Origin: Heliopora coerulea
Taxonomy: Eukaryota > Cnidaria > Anthozoa > Scleralcyonacea > Helioporidae
Direction: 5' to 3'
Length of the DNA stretch: 64,000 bases
Assembly: GCA_030142905.1 (NCBI GenBank)
Contig: JASJOG010000008.1
Location: 2,976,001-3,040,000 of the forward strand
Below are positions 44,463 to 55,300 of this stretch, one piece after another (position 1 is the first letter of the stretch; each line of letters starts with the position of its first letter). The notes below the pieces were generated by a model that saw only the letters and a program-made list of their open reading frames with translations, did no database searches and was not told the DNA's origin. The position numbers and the translations under genes were made by a program.

Positions 44463-45872
44463 TCATATTGCATAACGGTTTGGTGTACGTACTGTTCTAC
44501 CGGACCTTGTCTGGTACCTTTGGGACCTGATGGAGGTCTCCGGCACTGTGGTGTTATGTTCAATTGGCGTACCGGTACCTTCCTCGTTGCCATATGCGGT
44601 GTCGATGAAGGCTGGTTTCAACCGATCTAAAGATACTGTATCACGACGTCCATCTAAATCAAGCTCGAAATATTTGTCTGCTCTGGTTAGGATGCGGTAA
44701 GGACCTTTATATGGCATGTCTAAAGGTTTCTGCACATGGTCTTGTCGAATAAAAACATGCGTGCACGAATCCAGTGCCTTGTTGATGTAGACTGGTCGTG
44801 ATTGCAACTTAGTTGGGGTGGCGTTGAGGCTTCGCATGGTTTGCTTGAGCTTGGTCACCAGATCTGATGTGAGCCCGGTCGGCTCACGAGAGTGGGGATC
44901 GAAAAATTGTCCGGGCAGGCATAACGTTGTGCCGTAGACCAGCTCTGCAGTGCAAGCTTGTAGATCTTCCTTGTATGTGCTTCTCAAACCGAGGAGTACC
45001 ATATGTAACGAGTCAGTCCACCTGTTGGGATCCGGTTTGGCTTTGAGAGATGCTTTCAACTGGCGATGAAATCGTTCAATTATCCCATTTGCAATGGGGT
45101 GATATGCTGTAGTACTGATGTGTTTCGTTCCCAGCAATCTGTTAAGCTCCTGCCACAGGTGCGACTGAAATTGAGCTCCTCTATCAGTGGTGATTGTAGA
45201 TGGTACACCAAAACGAGCGATCCATCCTGACAAGAAGGCTTTAGCGATAGTTAGTGTTGAGGCGTTGCTAATCGGAATTGCTTCGGGCCAACGTGTGAAA
45301 CGATCAATGCAAGTGAGTATGTAGTTGAAACCATCGGACGGCGGTAGTGGTCCAACAAGGTCGATGTGTACATGACTGAATCGACTTTGGGGGAGGTCGA
45401 ATGCCCCGAGAGGTGTAGATGTGTGACGGTGTACCTTCGCTTTTTGGCACGATAGACATTCTTTTGCCCATCTTCGAACATCGCTGTTTATATTTGGCCA
45501 AATGAAGCGGGACTCTATGAGCTTTTGTGTCGCGTTGATTCCTGGGTGAGATATACCATGCAGGGAGTGAAAGACTGCTTTTCTAAATTCCTCGGGTACC
45601 CAAGGTCTGGGATTGCCTGTGGAAACATCACACAATAATGGTTTTGCTGTCATTGGAAGGTTGACCGAACGGAATTGAATGGAATTCTTGGAATGTGCTA
45701 TTTCTTGAATTTCTGGATCTGTCGCTTGTGCATCTGCCAGTCTGTCATAGTCCAAGACAAGGTTTGGCGTGCTAGTGGCGTTAACTTGTCGTCGGGAGAG
45801 AGCATCTGCTGCCACGTTTGCTTTTCCTTGGACGTGTCGGATATCTGTCGTGAACTCTGAGATGTATCCCAA
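44463..45872 (-). pseudogene. gypsy pol part 3: RNase H end and integrase
   Basis: Open 469 codons containing a complete integrase, which inserts the element's DNA into the genome. It has an HHCC zinc domain ([11 protein letters not shown] ... CLSC), a DDE core with [14 protein letters not shown] and GIIERFHR giving the three acidic residues, and a GPY/F-type C-terminal module ([10 protein letters not shown] ... LDRLKPA). The open frame starts at the tail of RNase H ([20 protein letters not shown]), the rest of which is read from another frame because of a single-base loss near 45992. This domain itself is intact. Confidence 0.92.
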
Positions 45873-45925
45873 CTGGCGGGTTTCTCTGGGCGTGTACTTG
45901 TCAGAGTTATGGTCGAAGACGTACG

Positions 45926-46475
45926 TTAATGGTTTATGATCAGTGAGAACACAAAAGCGGCGGCCCTCAAGTAAATGACGGAAGTTTTGATCGCCAAATA
46001 GATGGCCTGCAATTCTCGGCCAAATGTGCTATACCGGGTTTCTGCTGGTTTGAGCTTCCTGGAGAAGAAACCATGTGGTCGCCAGTGCCCGTCGATCTTT
46101 TGTTGGAGGACTGCTCCAACTGCGATGTCGGATGCATCCACTATTAGGCTGGTTGTTGCTGTCGGGTGCCAATGTGTGAGCTGGGTGGCATGGGCCAACG
46201 CTTGTTTCAGCTTGGTGAAATCTTCGACCAACTGCTCCGTCCATTGAGGTCTTGATTTCTGTTGTGTTGCATGGGTCAGGGCGGAAATAAGTGGCTCTTG
46301 AAGTGTAGCACAGTTGTCGATAAACCTGTGGTAAAAGTTGACAAGGCCCAAAAATTCTCTAACCTTCTTGGTGGATTGGGGTAGTGGGAAATCGAGGACG
46401 ACTTGTACCTTCTCTTCTAAAGGTCGTATGCCGGTTTTGCTTATGCGATGGCCAAGGAAATCTAGCTCGAATTTG
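45926..46475 (-). pseudogene. gypsy pol part 2: RT thumb and RNase H
   Basis: Starts after the deletion junction with KFELDFLGH, then FLGLVNFYHRFI, typical of the RT thumb/connection. The RNase H part has LIVDASDIAVGAVL (catalytic Asp), GFFSRKLKPAE and [12 protein letters not shown] (catalytic Glu). Near 45992 an apparent one-base deletion throws the frame off; the native-looking reading ([12 protein letters not shown]) continues in the frame of part 3. Confidence 0.88.
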
Positions 46476-47478
46476 CCAAGTCCATGAACCTCTGGAAGGT
46501 TTGTGCCGCGTTGCGGAGACCAAATGGCATTCTTCTAAATTCGAAGAGTCCAAAAGGTGTAATAATCGCAGTTTTGTCAACATCTTTCGGGTCAACTGGG
46601 ATCTGGTGGTACGCACGAACTAAATCAATTTTCGAGAAGTTTGTTGCACCATGGAGGCTTGATGTGAAGTCTTGAATATGGGGTATCGGGTAGCGATCTG
46701 GTACGGTGATGTCGTTCAACGCTCGATAATCTCCACACGGTCTCCAAGTTCCTGGAGTCTTCTTAGGAACCATGTGTAAAGGGGATGACCAACTGCTTAG
46801 GGAGGACTGGATGATTCCAAGTTCCAGGAGGGTGTCGAATTCGGATTTTGCAATGTTTAGCATGTCAAGGGCAAGTCGTCGGTGTCGTGAATAGACTGGG
46901 TGCCCTTTTGTGACAATTCGGTGGGTGATGTTGTGTTTGACACTCGTTTCCTGTGTGATTGGTTTTGTAATGGCAAGGAATTCTGAGAGTATGTCTGAGT
47001 ACTCGGACTTGCAATGTTCAACAACAATGGGGCTAATGGATTTGATTCGTATTAGGGTACCATTGACGCTCGAAAACGTAGTGACGTCCAGTAATTTACT
47101 ACGTCGTAGGTCAACTAGCAGGCCATAATGGCGTAAAAAATCTGCTCCGAGGATGGGAAATTTTACATCAGCAACAATGAAATTCCACGCTAATTGACGA
47201 CCTAAACCAAGGTTCAAATTCATCGGGTGTTTGCTGTAGGTTTTGATTTTGCTGTGATTTGCAGCCTCCAGGGTTATGCTGGTGGGTTGTAAGGGACCGG
47301 GCATGTTAGGTGGGATAACGCTTACTTCGGTCCCGGTGTCCACTAAAAATCGTTTGCGTGAATTACTGTCTGTTACAAAGAAGAGGCGGCTGTTAACGTT
47401 GGTCAGCAGGTTCGCCGCCATTACTTGCTGACCTGCCCGTTTTCCGTGCAGGGAGGTTGGCATTTGCGGGCTTTAGAG
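46462..47478 (-). pseudogene. gypsy pol part 1: protease and RT fingers/palm, YxDD deleted
   Basis: The frame overlaps the end of gag by ~43 bases in the -1 register, starting after a TAA near 47476; ATG at 47463. The protease has [14 protein letters not shown] and ILGADFL. The RT shows [39 protein letters not shown] (first catalytic Asp) and [15 protein letters not shown]. Directly after this point the sequence jumps to a segment that normally lies ~50 residues further on, then stops. The missing stretch is where the YxDD catalytic pair sits, so this RT cannot be active. Confidence 0.92.
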
Positions 47479-48233
47479 CCGAAACGTCGGTGATACCAAC
47501 AGAGTGTAGAACTACTAGGAGTGTCATTTTCTGTTTGGGTTTTTTTTGTTGGATGCTGGTTCCGTTGTCTGGTGAAAGCAGCCAATGTCTGATTGATCTC
47601 TAGTAGCTCAGCACGTAAAGTGGCAAGTTCGCTGTCTTCTTGTCGTTGTGGGATTGCGCTGATGTTATGAGCAGGGACATCCATGACTTTATCGGCCATT
47701 TGGGCAAGCTGAGTTAGTGTAGTGGTAGCGGTCGTTGTTGCTGTAATGAGTTGTCGAACATGTGTTGGTAACCGTTGTAAAAAGGGCTCGCGAATCACAG
47801 GATGATCAGTTGATGTGTCGTCGAGCAACTGCTCGAATTTGCGAAGGAGTTGAGAAGGTTTACGATCACCTAACTCTTCAACTGACAACAACTGTTGTAA
47901 TCTCTTGGCGCGGCTTGCAGTCGTTCCGGTTATGAGCTTATCTTTTAGTTCATCACAAGTATTGTATACCGGTTTGTGAATAATAAGATCGCGGATATCA
48001 ACAGCAACTTCCGGGGGAAGAGAAGCAACGATGTGATGAAACTTGGTGTCTTGATTTGTGATTTTACGCGTGACAAACTGTGACTCTATTTGAGCAAACC
48101 AAACTTGCGGGTCAGCAGGCCAAAATGTAGGAAGTTTTGAAGTAACGGTAGCGATTTCTGTGACTGTAGGAGTAGGAACGTTTGTCTGTGCAGTTTGTGT
48201 TGTACCAGAGTTTTCACCTTCGGTGTTGGACAT
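47421..48233 (-). CDS. gypsy Gag (CHCC zinc finger)
   Basis: 270 codons, intact, ATG 48233. Structural protein of the element's particle. It is acidic and Thr-rich at the N-terminus and has the capsid-like segment [14 protein letters not shown] ... [13 protein letters not shown] common to CsRn1-type Gags. Near the C-terminus is a zinc-binding stretch, [18 protein letters not shown], spaced C-x2-H-x10-C-x3-C, the CHCC form rather than the retroviral CCHC knuckle. Translation of pol would need a -1 shift in the ~43-base overlap; I see no classical slippery heptamer there. Confidence 0.9.
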   Translation of the reverse strand: MSNTEGENSGTTQTAQTNVPTPTVTEIATVTSKLPTFWPADPQVWFAQIESQFVTRKITNQDTKFHHIVASLPPEVAVDIRDLIIHKPVYNTCDELKDKLITGTTASRAKRLQQLLSVEELGDRKPSQLLRKFEQLLDDTSTDHPVIREPFLQRLPTHVRQLITATTTATTTLTQLAQMADKVMDVPAHNISAIPQRQEDSELATLRAELLEINQTLAAFTRQRNQHPTKKTQTENDTPSSSTLCWYHRRFGSKARKCQPPCTENGQVSK

Positions 48234-48269
48234 CTTGCATTAAACCGTTAAAGAAAGTTCGCTTACCGT

Positions 48270-48286
48270 TTCGTCGGGGTCACCAA
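48270..48286 (-). other. primer binding site (tRNA-Trp type)
   Basis: Immediately inside the 5' LTR (minus strand) TTGGTGACCCCGACG. From TGG on, 14 bases equal the complement of the 3' end of eukaryotic tRNA-Trp as I recall it. Confidence 0.8.
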
Positions 48287-48464
48287 TTTGATGTATGTAC
48301 AACTAGACGATGGACTTAGTTGCACTAAATCTTTATTCTTAGTATTCAACTCAACATAAGCGATGGTTACTTTATTTATTTACCGTTCGATATATCCGCA
48401 AGCAGCTTTAACCGCCAAAAATCAACAACAAGATCGCACAGATGGCCCGAGAATGTTGGCTACA
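48287..48464 (-). repeat. 5' LTR (178 bp)
   Basis: Same 178-bp sequence as 44257-44434 with four substitutions. On the minus strand this copy precedes the primer site and gag, so it is the promoter LTR. Flanked by CATT at 48465-48468. Confidence 0.93.
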
Positions 48465-48468
48465 CATT

Positions 48469-49961
48469 AACTCCTATTTCCCCCGGAACAATTCAAAAGC
48501 CGCCGCCAGCTTTTAAAATACTCTATTGTTCTTGGCAAGTTTATTAGCCAGATAAAAACCTGGAAAGAACAAAGAAAATCGACTTAATTGTGTTTTAAGG
48601 TCCCAAATATACCTGAAAAAGCGAAAGAAAGGGTGTATCTGTTGAGATTTATAGGTCAAGAACTGCCTCTCCCTACAACGTTATGCAAGCAAAAGCAGCT
48701 TCCTGTAGTCGCCGCAGACAGTCTAACCCCTGGCTTGTCTTGTCGAGGGTTTAAACGATCTGCGAGACAGGCCAGCTTCTTGATGATGTTCTGTATTCTT
48801 GACATTCTAACAGTTCTACAGGTACTGACGTGAATGTCTTAAACTCGCTAGTATGTATGCTGACTATCCATTCGATAAAGACTACAATAATGATGTATGC
48901 ATAACTTTCCTTATAAACGGCAAATCCCTCAACAGCACTAAGAAATTGAATTGATTCACCATGGAGAATGTTTTACCCCCTGCCACTTTTCTCAGTCGTC
49001 CGGTTATTTCCTTAGACATTCTATACTTACTCTACGGGAATTATGTTCAGTCAATTTGTTACCAACAACTTAGTCACTTAACACATGCACACTCTGTGTG
49101 CCTATTTTTATGTTCATATTCGTTGTCGGACTAACTCAACCGCCTAGGAACTTGGAAATCAAAAAGTCGTTCGTTGGTTTTTGATTTGAAAATTTTTTTT
49201 AAAGTAAACCGTTGTTGTGAAGAAATCATTTTCAGAAAAAAAATTTAATACAGGAAAGGGGCGTGAACCTGATCTACAAAGGGCCGAAAGATTGCCAGAA
49301 AGTGAGAGAACGGCGACAGGTATTCATAAGCGGGACAATAGAAAGATGAGAAGTTAGATTGGCAATGCGAAAAGAACCTTCATGAAACTAAATCGGAAGA
49401 AATCAAAGGTAAAAAAAGCACTATTGGTCAAAATAATTGCAATGAACGAACCAGGCGGAAAACGAAGTCTGGTGAGGAAGATTATTGCCCAGCATATAGC
49501 TTTAAATATAACCATAACACAAAGTAACACAAAGTTCTACTGCGCAATAAAAAAGCACTGAGAGAGCATAACAATGCAAAAGAGTTTACAAGACTGAAGA
49601 AAAACGAGAAGTTAGATTTCTCGACTTGAGACGTCCGGGGTAAAGCATCAGAATGTGAAGCACTACTTGACAGAGCTCATATAACAGCTGACACAATACT
49701 GTGAACCCTTATAAAGGCGACTAAAAACTAAGGTTTTAGGTAAAGTTTTTAAACTTGTTACTTTTCTGAAACGGCGTTTCAAACCTTAACGTTTCTCAAA
49801 GCTTACGTCCGAAAAGGTTTGGAAAAGCTCCCAAAAGCACATATGCAAGGGAAAAACTGCAAATGAAATACCTTAATATTTGTCAAAACGCTATAGTATT
49901 TTGTGTAGTTTTACCATGGACCTGTTTGAATGAAATCTTACATGAACATCCGCAAGCGTTT
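48469..49961. other. gene-free stretch
   Basis: No gene or repeat boundary supported. An 81-codon ORF at 48588-48833 has no domain. The stretch at 49240-49700 is purine-rich on the + strand. Confidence 0.45.
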
Positions 49962-50325
49962 TGCACCTTTTGCTGTTCATTACCAGAAAATATACTATCA
50001 TTAACGCCAATCTGAAACTCATTAACGCAAAAATACATTCATTTTATTCAATCGTCATTCACTAACGTAGATACGCAACCATTTGCATCAAAGGGCATTC
50101 CATACCGCCAACAGACGACCATTAACATCATTGTACTATACATTAAGGATAATAGAATGGTGTTAATGGTCGTATGTTGGCGCTATAGAATGCCCTTCGA
50201 TGCAAATGGTTGCGTGTCTACGCAAATGAATGCCGATTGAATAAAATGAATGTATTTTTGCGTTAGTGAGTTTGAGGTTGGCGTTAATGATTGTCTATTT
50301 TCTGGTAATGAACAGCTAAAGGTAT
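49962..50325. repeat. palindromic MITE family A, copy (364 bp)
   Basis: Left arm from TGCACCTTTTGCTGTTCATT, right arm ending GGTAATGAACAGCTAAAGGTA. The centre is shortened (CATTAAGGATAATAGAATGG) relative to the 425-bp copy, lacking the ATTTCAATTACG core. Confidence 0.88.
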
Positions 50326-50475
50326 CCTATCACAAAGGTTATGTTTCGTTCTTCCATGAAAACATTTGCATTTTCCAAATTTCAAAATTGTATTTTCCCA
50401 CTTTTCAAGAAACTGTTTACAAGCACCTTTATTCTTTCCCGGTAGAATTGGTCTTCTGTTATTTCACTCTGGTTA

Positions 50476-50660
50476 AAGGGCTGTTTACATGGGCGATTTT
50501 TGTTGCGATTTCTAGTCTCCTGACACATGCGATCGAGTGGATTGACTTGCGGATCATTCATGCAAAAGCTTTACGGTACAGTACTTAGCTGAGTTGTTTA
50601 CACAATCGTATGCTTCAGGATGAGAAAAATCCCAAGAAGAATCGCCTGTGTAAACAGCAA
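50476..50660. repeat. Harbinger-type MITE, ~185 bp
   Basis: Ends AAGGGCTGTTTACATGGGCG and the complement of TTGCTGTTTACACAGGCGAT, flanked by TTA (50473-50475 and 50661-50663). The left end matches that of the 38643 element. Confidence 0.65.
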
Positions 50661-50663
50661 TTA

Positions 50664-51465
50664 ACACAGGACGATTTTACTAGTGAAGGGAAGAGGTCCC
50701 TCGAGAAAAGGTTATGACTATCTCCATTAAGGTTAATTCAATTGACTCTCGGAAGAGATCCTCCTTGAAACGGGCTAAAGGTGTTCAGACGTGGTCTCAA
50801 GGACATTCTCACATTGATATGAAAGGTTACAATCAACTTAAATACTGACAGAGGGCCTCATACATTTCAGAATTAGTCACGAGAATCTGTACATAATATG
50901 CGTGCGTGAAGTTCTATTGTTTGTTGAATTGCCTATGTGACGTCATCATTACGTCATTGAAAACGGGAGAAACCTACAATGCTTGCGTATTTTTTCACAT
51001 TTTTCAAAATCTGATAAAAATCTGGATCATTTTCTCAAAAAATATACGTGGATTTCAAAAATGTTTATGAAAGGCCAGAGATATCGACCTTTATACCAAA
51101 ACATACACTAAAATAAAATTTGATTGAATAATTTCATCATACATCTTCATATGTACTAGCTCAGATTTGAATGAGTCTAATAAATATTGCATAATACTAA
51201 CAATGAAGAAAGATTATGGACATTTTAAATTTCTGGATGACGTCAGAGTGACGCAAATATGTTACGACACCATACTTCACCTACATATACCATGTGTACA
51301 ATATCTTGGTTATTCCTCAAATCTGTAATCCATTCCTGAAATAAATTAGCGGTTAGAATAAACTGTCCATAACTACTACTACAGCATGGAAACGCAATAC
51401 GTGCGAACACTTTTAAGTTAAAACCCGTGTTTCGTGCTTTCAACCACGTGCTATCTTCTCTTCTA
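50664..51465. other. gene-free stretch
   Basis: No gene seen. Part of the long minus-strand ORF 51243-51701 enters here, but that ORF is driven by the adjacent minisatellite and is not credible. Confidence 0.45.
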
Positions 51466-51570
51466 TTATCTTTTCTTCTATTATCTTTTCTTCTATTATC
51501 TTTTCTTCTATTATCTTTTCTTCTATTATCTTTTCTTCCATTATCTTTTCTTCTATTATCTATTCTTTTC
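51466..51570. repeat. 15-bp minisatellite, seven units
   Basis: TTATCTTTTCTTCTA repeated head to tail seven times, units 1-4 identical, later ones with one or two changes. Because the period is a multiple of three it keeps frames open and yields an artefactual RRKDN repeat on the minus strand. Confidence 0.95.
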
Positions 51571-51581
51571 CTCTTTTTTAT

Positions 51582-51671
51582 TTTTTTATACGTGGTAATG
51601 AAGCTACTCACAGGGCTACCATAGCTTACTATGGTAGCCCTGTGAGTAGCGTCATCGCCAGGTATAAAAAA
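51582..51671. repeat. long hairpin with perfect 22-bp stem
   Basis: 51603-51624 (GCTACTCACAGGGCTACCAT + AG) is the exact reverse complement of 51629-51650, with the 4-base loop CTTA. An imperfect stem extends outward (TTTATAC.TGG..ATGA against TCAT..CCA.GTATAAA) to ~43-bp arms. No match to other elements here. Confidence 0.9.
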
Positions 51672-51792
51672 AAAATAGGAGGAAAAGAAGAAAAAGAACA
51701 AGGAAAAGGAGGTGGAGAAAGACGACGAGAAAGCAGAGGCACGACAACCACAGCCTGAAACGGCCCTAAGCTTCGGCCGCTCATTGAAGATT

Positions 51793-51798
51793 TTTATT
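51793..51798 (-). promoter_or_regulatory. possible UBAC2 poly(A) signal
   Basis: AATAAA on the minus strand (TTTATT on +) ~590 bases past the UBAC2 stop codon. It is a candidate only; nothing else supports it. Confidence 0.3.
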
Positions 51799-52389
51799 TT
51801 AACTAAGGACAGTATTTCTTATACTGATAATGACGTACCAAGCTATCACTATTGCTAAAGGGTTCTGTCCACAATATCGTGTGAACAATACTTTGAGCAA
51901 AGATATTTCAAGCGAAAAATCGATTGGAAAAGAAGTATATCACTTTCAACCCTCCTGCATTCTAGACATTTTCCAGTTCTTAGTTACAAAACCAAAACAA
52001 TGAAGGGACATTTACATGAGAGAAATAAGACGCAAAGTGGCCGAAGGTGAAGCAGCGTCTTTATATAAAGGCAAGAACATCACTTTTCGTCTGCTTATAG
52101 GAACGATTCGTAAATCACGTGAGTTGCGTTTTAATGATCTCCAGTAAATGGCCCCAGATGTTTTGAGGAATTAAAAAACAAAAAAAGAAAATTAAACAGT
52201 TCAGATTGTGGGATACATTAGTGCAATGTAGAAGTTTCGGTATGGTGTAAGTCTCAAAAGTTCTCGCATAAACGAACGATATGGGTTTATCGAGACTTCT
52301 CTTTGGGAAATGGCGCGATTAAAATCAGAGTTTCTGTATACACAATGTACTTCACTGTTTACAAATCAAGATGTCCTGACTTCAGCCGT

Positions 52390-55300
52390 TCATTCTGCGA
52401 GCAAAATGTTCATTGCTACAGCCATGTCGTTGTTAGATGCTGTAAGCGCTTGGAGAACTGCTTGTCTTGTAAAACCCATTTCTATTAATCTCTGTACCTA
52501 TACAAAACAAACATGATCGAGTCAACTGGAAGCTTGAAGCGTGTTCAGTTTTTTATCGGGAAAGTCGTGTAGTACTGATGATTCGTGATTCCTTTACAGT
52601 GACTTTGAGACATAAATTAACTTCGTCTATTTTGAAAGAACTCTATAAATAATGGAGCACCTTTTGCAGTTTTTCATTTCTTTCATTGTTTTAGAGATTT
52701 TTGAATTTATTTTATATTAAAATACAAAAATGGTATTTCGATTAATTGGAAAATTAGATTATTCGACGAAATCACTTGAAACTCGATACAGCCCCAGATG
52801 AAAATACTACCATAGTGATGCATTAGTTTCCAAATCCCTCATTCCTCCAGACAGAGTTGTTTTTGTCTAATGTATTGAGTCTATTGAGTCTTCCTTTTAT
52901 GAATAATATGCTAAAGATATGTATGACCCATCACTCACAAAACTTCCCACGAACTGGCCGCAGAAAAAGATCTAATTCTAACAGCATTCTACCCCATTCA
53001 AACTGTAATCTGATTTTACTCTAATCTTCCTCTCTAATCCACTCTGTTCTATTCCACTCCATTCTACTCCACTCCATTCAGTTCTACTCCAATAGCTTTG
53101 CCATAGACTAACTTAATGGGTACAAAGTGTTAGAAAACAAACAAAAGCAGAAACAGTTTATACAAAAACACATGAAAACGTTGGAACATTCGCAAGAGAT
53201 TCTCCTGGTTAACGTCAGGTTAAATTTTGTTATTTCTTTATGGCTCTTCTTCATGTCTTTTTGCTGGGCATTGATATTTATTACAACATGCAAACTTGAC
53301 AAACTTATGGCACGATTACCGCAACAACCTCAAAGCCAATTAAAGCGACAGCAATAACACAGAAATATAATGATATACTGTAATGTATACAGTAAAGAAC
53401 TCAATGCTCCAAAAAAGCAAGTAAGCCTGCTTTTTAGACTACGAGCCTTATTACAAGTCAGATTTATAGTACAGTTTTAAAATACTTTTTAATACGGACA
53501 TTTATCGATGTCATGAACTGAACAAACGTATGAAAGTACAAGTGATTTCGTCGAACAATTTTGGAATTAAAGTGCCCAGGGCCTCAGGCCGGGAAACAAA
53601 CCAGTGCACCAGCGAATCTAGTGCGACGAAGGCCTAAGAGTTTCACTTTTCGCAACTTGTCATGTTTGGATCTTAAAATATAAGATTTTGAAGCTCGAAA
53701 AATTTCTTAGAAGTTCCACATCATGGTATCGAGTGTAAATGCCAATATTCGTTGAATATACCCATTACTTCACTGGAATTACCACCACTATTAATACAGA
53801 GCTCGTGGCCAAACTCTCGACAACGGCCGTTCATTTAGCAGTCGATTATTAATAAAATATTTAATGGATCATTAAATATCAAGGATCCATAGAAAAATAT
53901 TCTAAACTTTTGTTGCGCTTGTAGTTTTGTTGGCGTATTCAGCTGGTCTTTAATTTCTGTTTTTCTTGTACGGTTACCGCCTGGTGCTTCAAGTATAAAA
54001 ATTCTCAATGCTACATATCTTGTTCCATACTTCAAACGTTTGAGATGTCACATGAGTAAAATGAGGAAGGCAAAAAGAAAGAAAACGAGCTGGTCTTCTA
54101 GGTTAAACACAATGATGATCCTCCCACTTCGCGACATAACTGGTTGAATTTCAATGGTCAGCTTGTTGAAGACTTACAAAAAAAATCCCAAAATAAAACA
54201 AAAAAATAGAATATGGAAGTAACGTACATGTAACTAGTGTAGATGAACAAAGTGTCAAAATGGATAAAATAAAACTATTGACAGTGGCAAATCATATTTC
54301 GTTCTGCAGGATCGGAGTATTCAAACTTTTCCGTGAGAAACACTCAAGCATATGATGACCGAGGGGTTAAAACGACCGTTCACTCCATCGATAATTATTG
54401 GAGTGACCTACTCTGCTTTTCGCTTTTGACTAAGCAACAATACATATTCAGACCAAAAGATAATAAGAAACAGGAACTTAGGACATTTGGCGAATTTCAG
54501 TTCATCAACAAAAAGTTGGTTTCTCATTAATTCTCAAGGCATAATAAACTGCGAGTTTGAGTGTAATCACACGTCGACGAGAGATGGAAATGGATAGTAT
54601 TATCGCTAGGACAATAGTAGTATTCAGGGGTTTAATTTTGTCAAAAAGTAATAGGGTATCAGAAAGCAGGAAAGCATTGAAAATCTGAATGCCTAAAGAT
54701 GTATTCTGGTGTATTTTCAGGAGCCATAGCCAATTTTTAGAGGCCACTGTACACATTATAATCAAGAGAATGAGATCTATTAAAATTTTGTGACCATAAG
54801 CAAGAGTTTTTCATTACTTCGTTACAAGAACGTACATCACTAAATCATTAGAATTGACGAATCTATATTTTGAAATACCAAAAGTACACGGCACAAACAC
54901 TAAAAGTAGCTTGCCACTTGCGTCGGGCGACGACAACTTTTGGAAGCTCAGAGTACTGGAGAGCAACTCCAAGAAACATTTCAGTATATTCAGACACGTG
55001 TCATATTTTATTACGTTCGCCAGCTCACCTGCTCTTCAGAGACTTCGGTTGTTGGTTGTTGAGCAGCTCTTTGACCTCCATCATCTCCTACAACCATGTC
55101 AGGATGGCCAACAAGGACGTCAGGATAGCCATGACCGGCTCTTCTAACTACCTGGTTATTGTCGATGAAGGTCTGTTATGGTAAAAAAAACCCGAGAAAC
55201 TTTGTTTAGTGGCTTTTTTAAGGCTTTGATACATGTGTGATTTTTTCTCTCGCAGTTATCCTGGTGTATGCAATAATACCAGAACAGTCTACGTAGCCAG

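Larger units (their letters stand above)
44257..48464 (-). mobile_element. Ty3/gypsy LTR retrotransposon, CsRn1-like, 4.2 kb
   Basis: Minus-strand element with 178-bp LTRs, a 4-bp CATT target duplication (44253-44256 and 48465-48468), a tRNA-Trp-type primer site, a polypurine tract, gag and pol in the order PR-RT-RH-IN. CsRn1-clade traits: tRNA-Trp primer, 4-bp duplication, and a CHCC Gag zinc motif instead of CCHC. The LTRs differ at 4 of 178 sites, so the insertion is recent, yet pol carries a deletion and frameshift (see parts). Confidence 0.95.

Noticed and set aside
46359..46616. 85-codon minus-strand ORF in the gypsy element
   Set aside because: It straddles the RT deletion junction in an unused frame; a shadow of pol.
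51466..51570. a CRISPR-like array
   Set aside because: The units are contiguous 15-bp tandem repeats with no spacers, in a eukaryotic genome.
51243..51701. 152-codon ORF with an RRKDN peptide repeat
   Set aside because: The repeat is the minus-strand reading of a 15-bp minisatellite, and the ORF also runs through a palindrome and a poly-T/A run. It has no domain, so it is an artefact of period 15 being divisible by three.
54854..55184. plus-strand ORFs of ~100 codons
   Set aside because: They are antisense to a UBAC2 exon (55029-55172), which explains the open frames.
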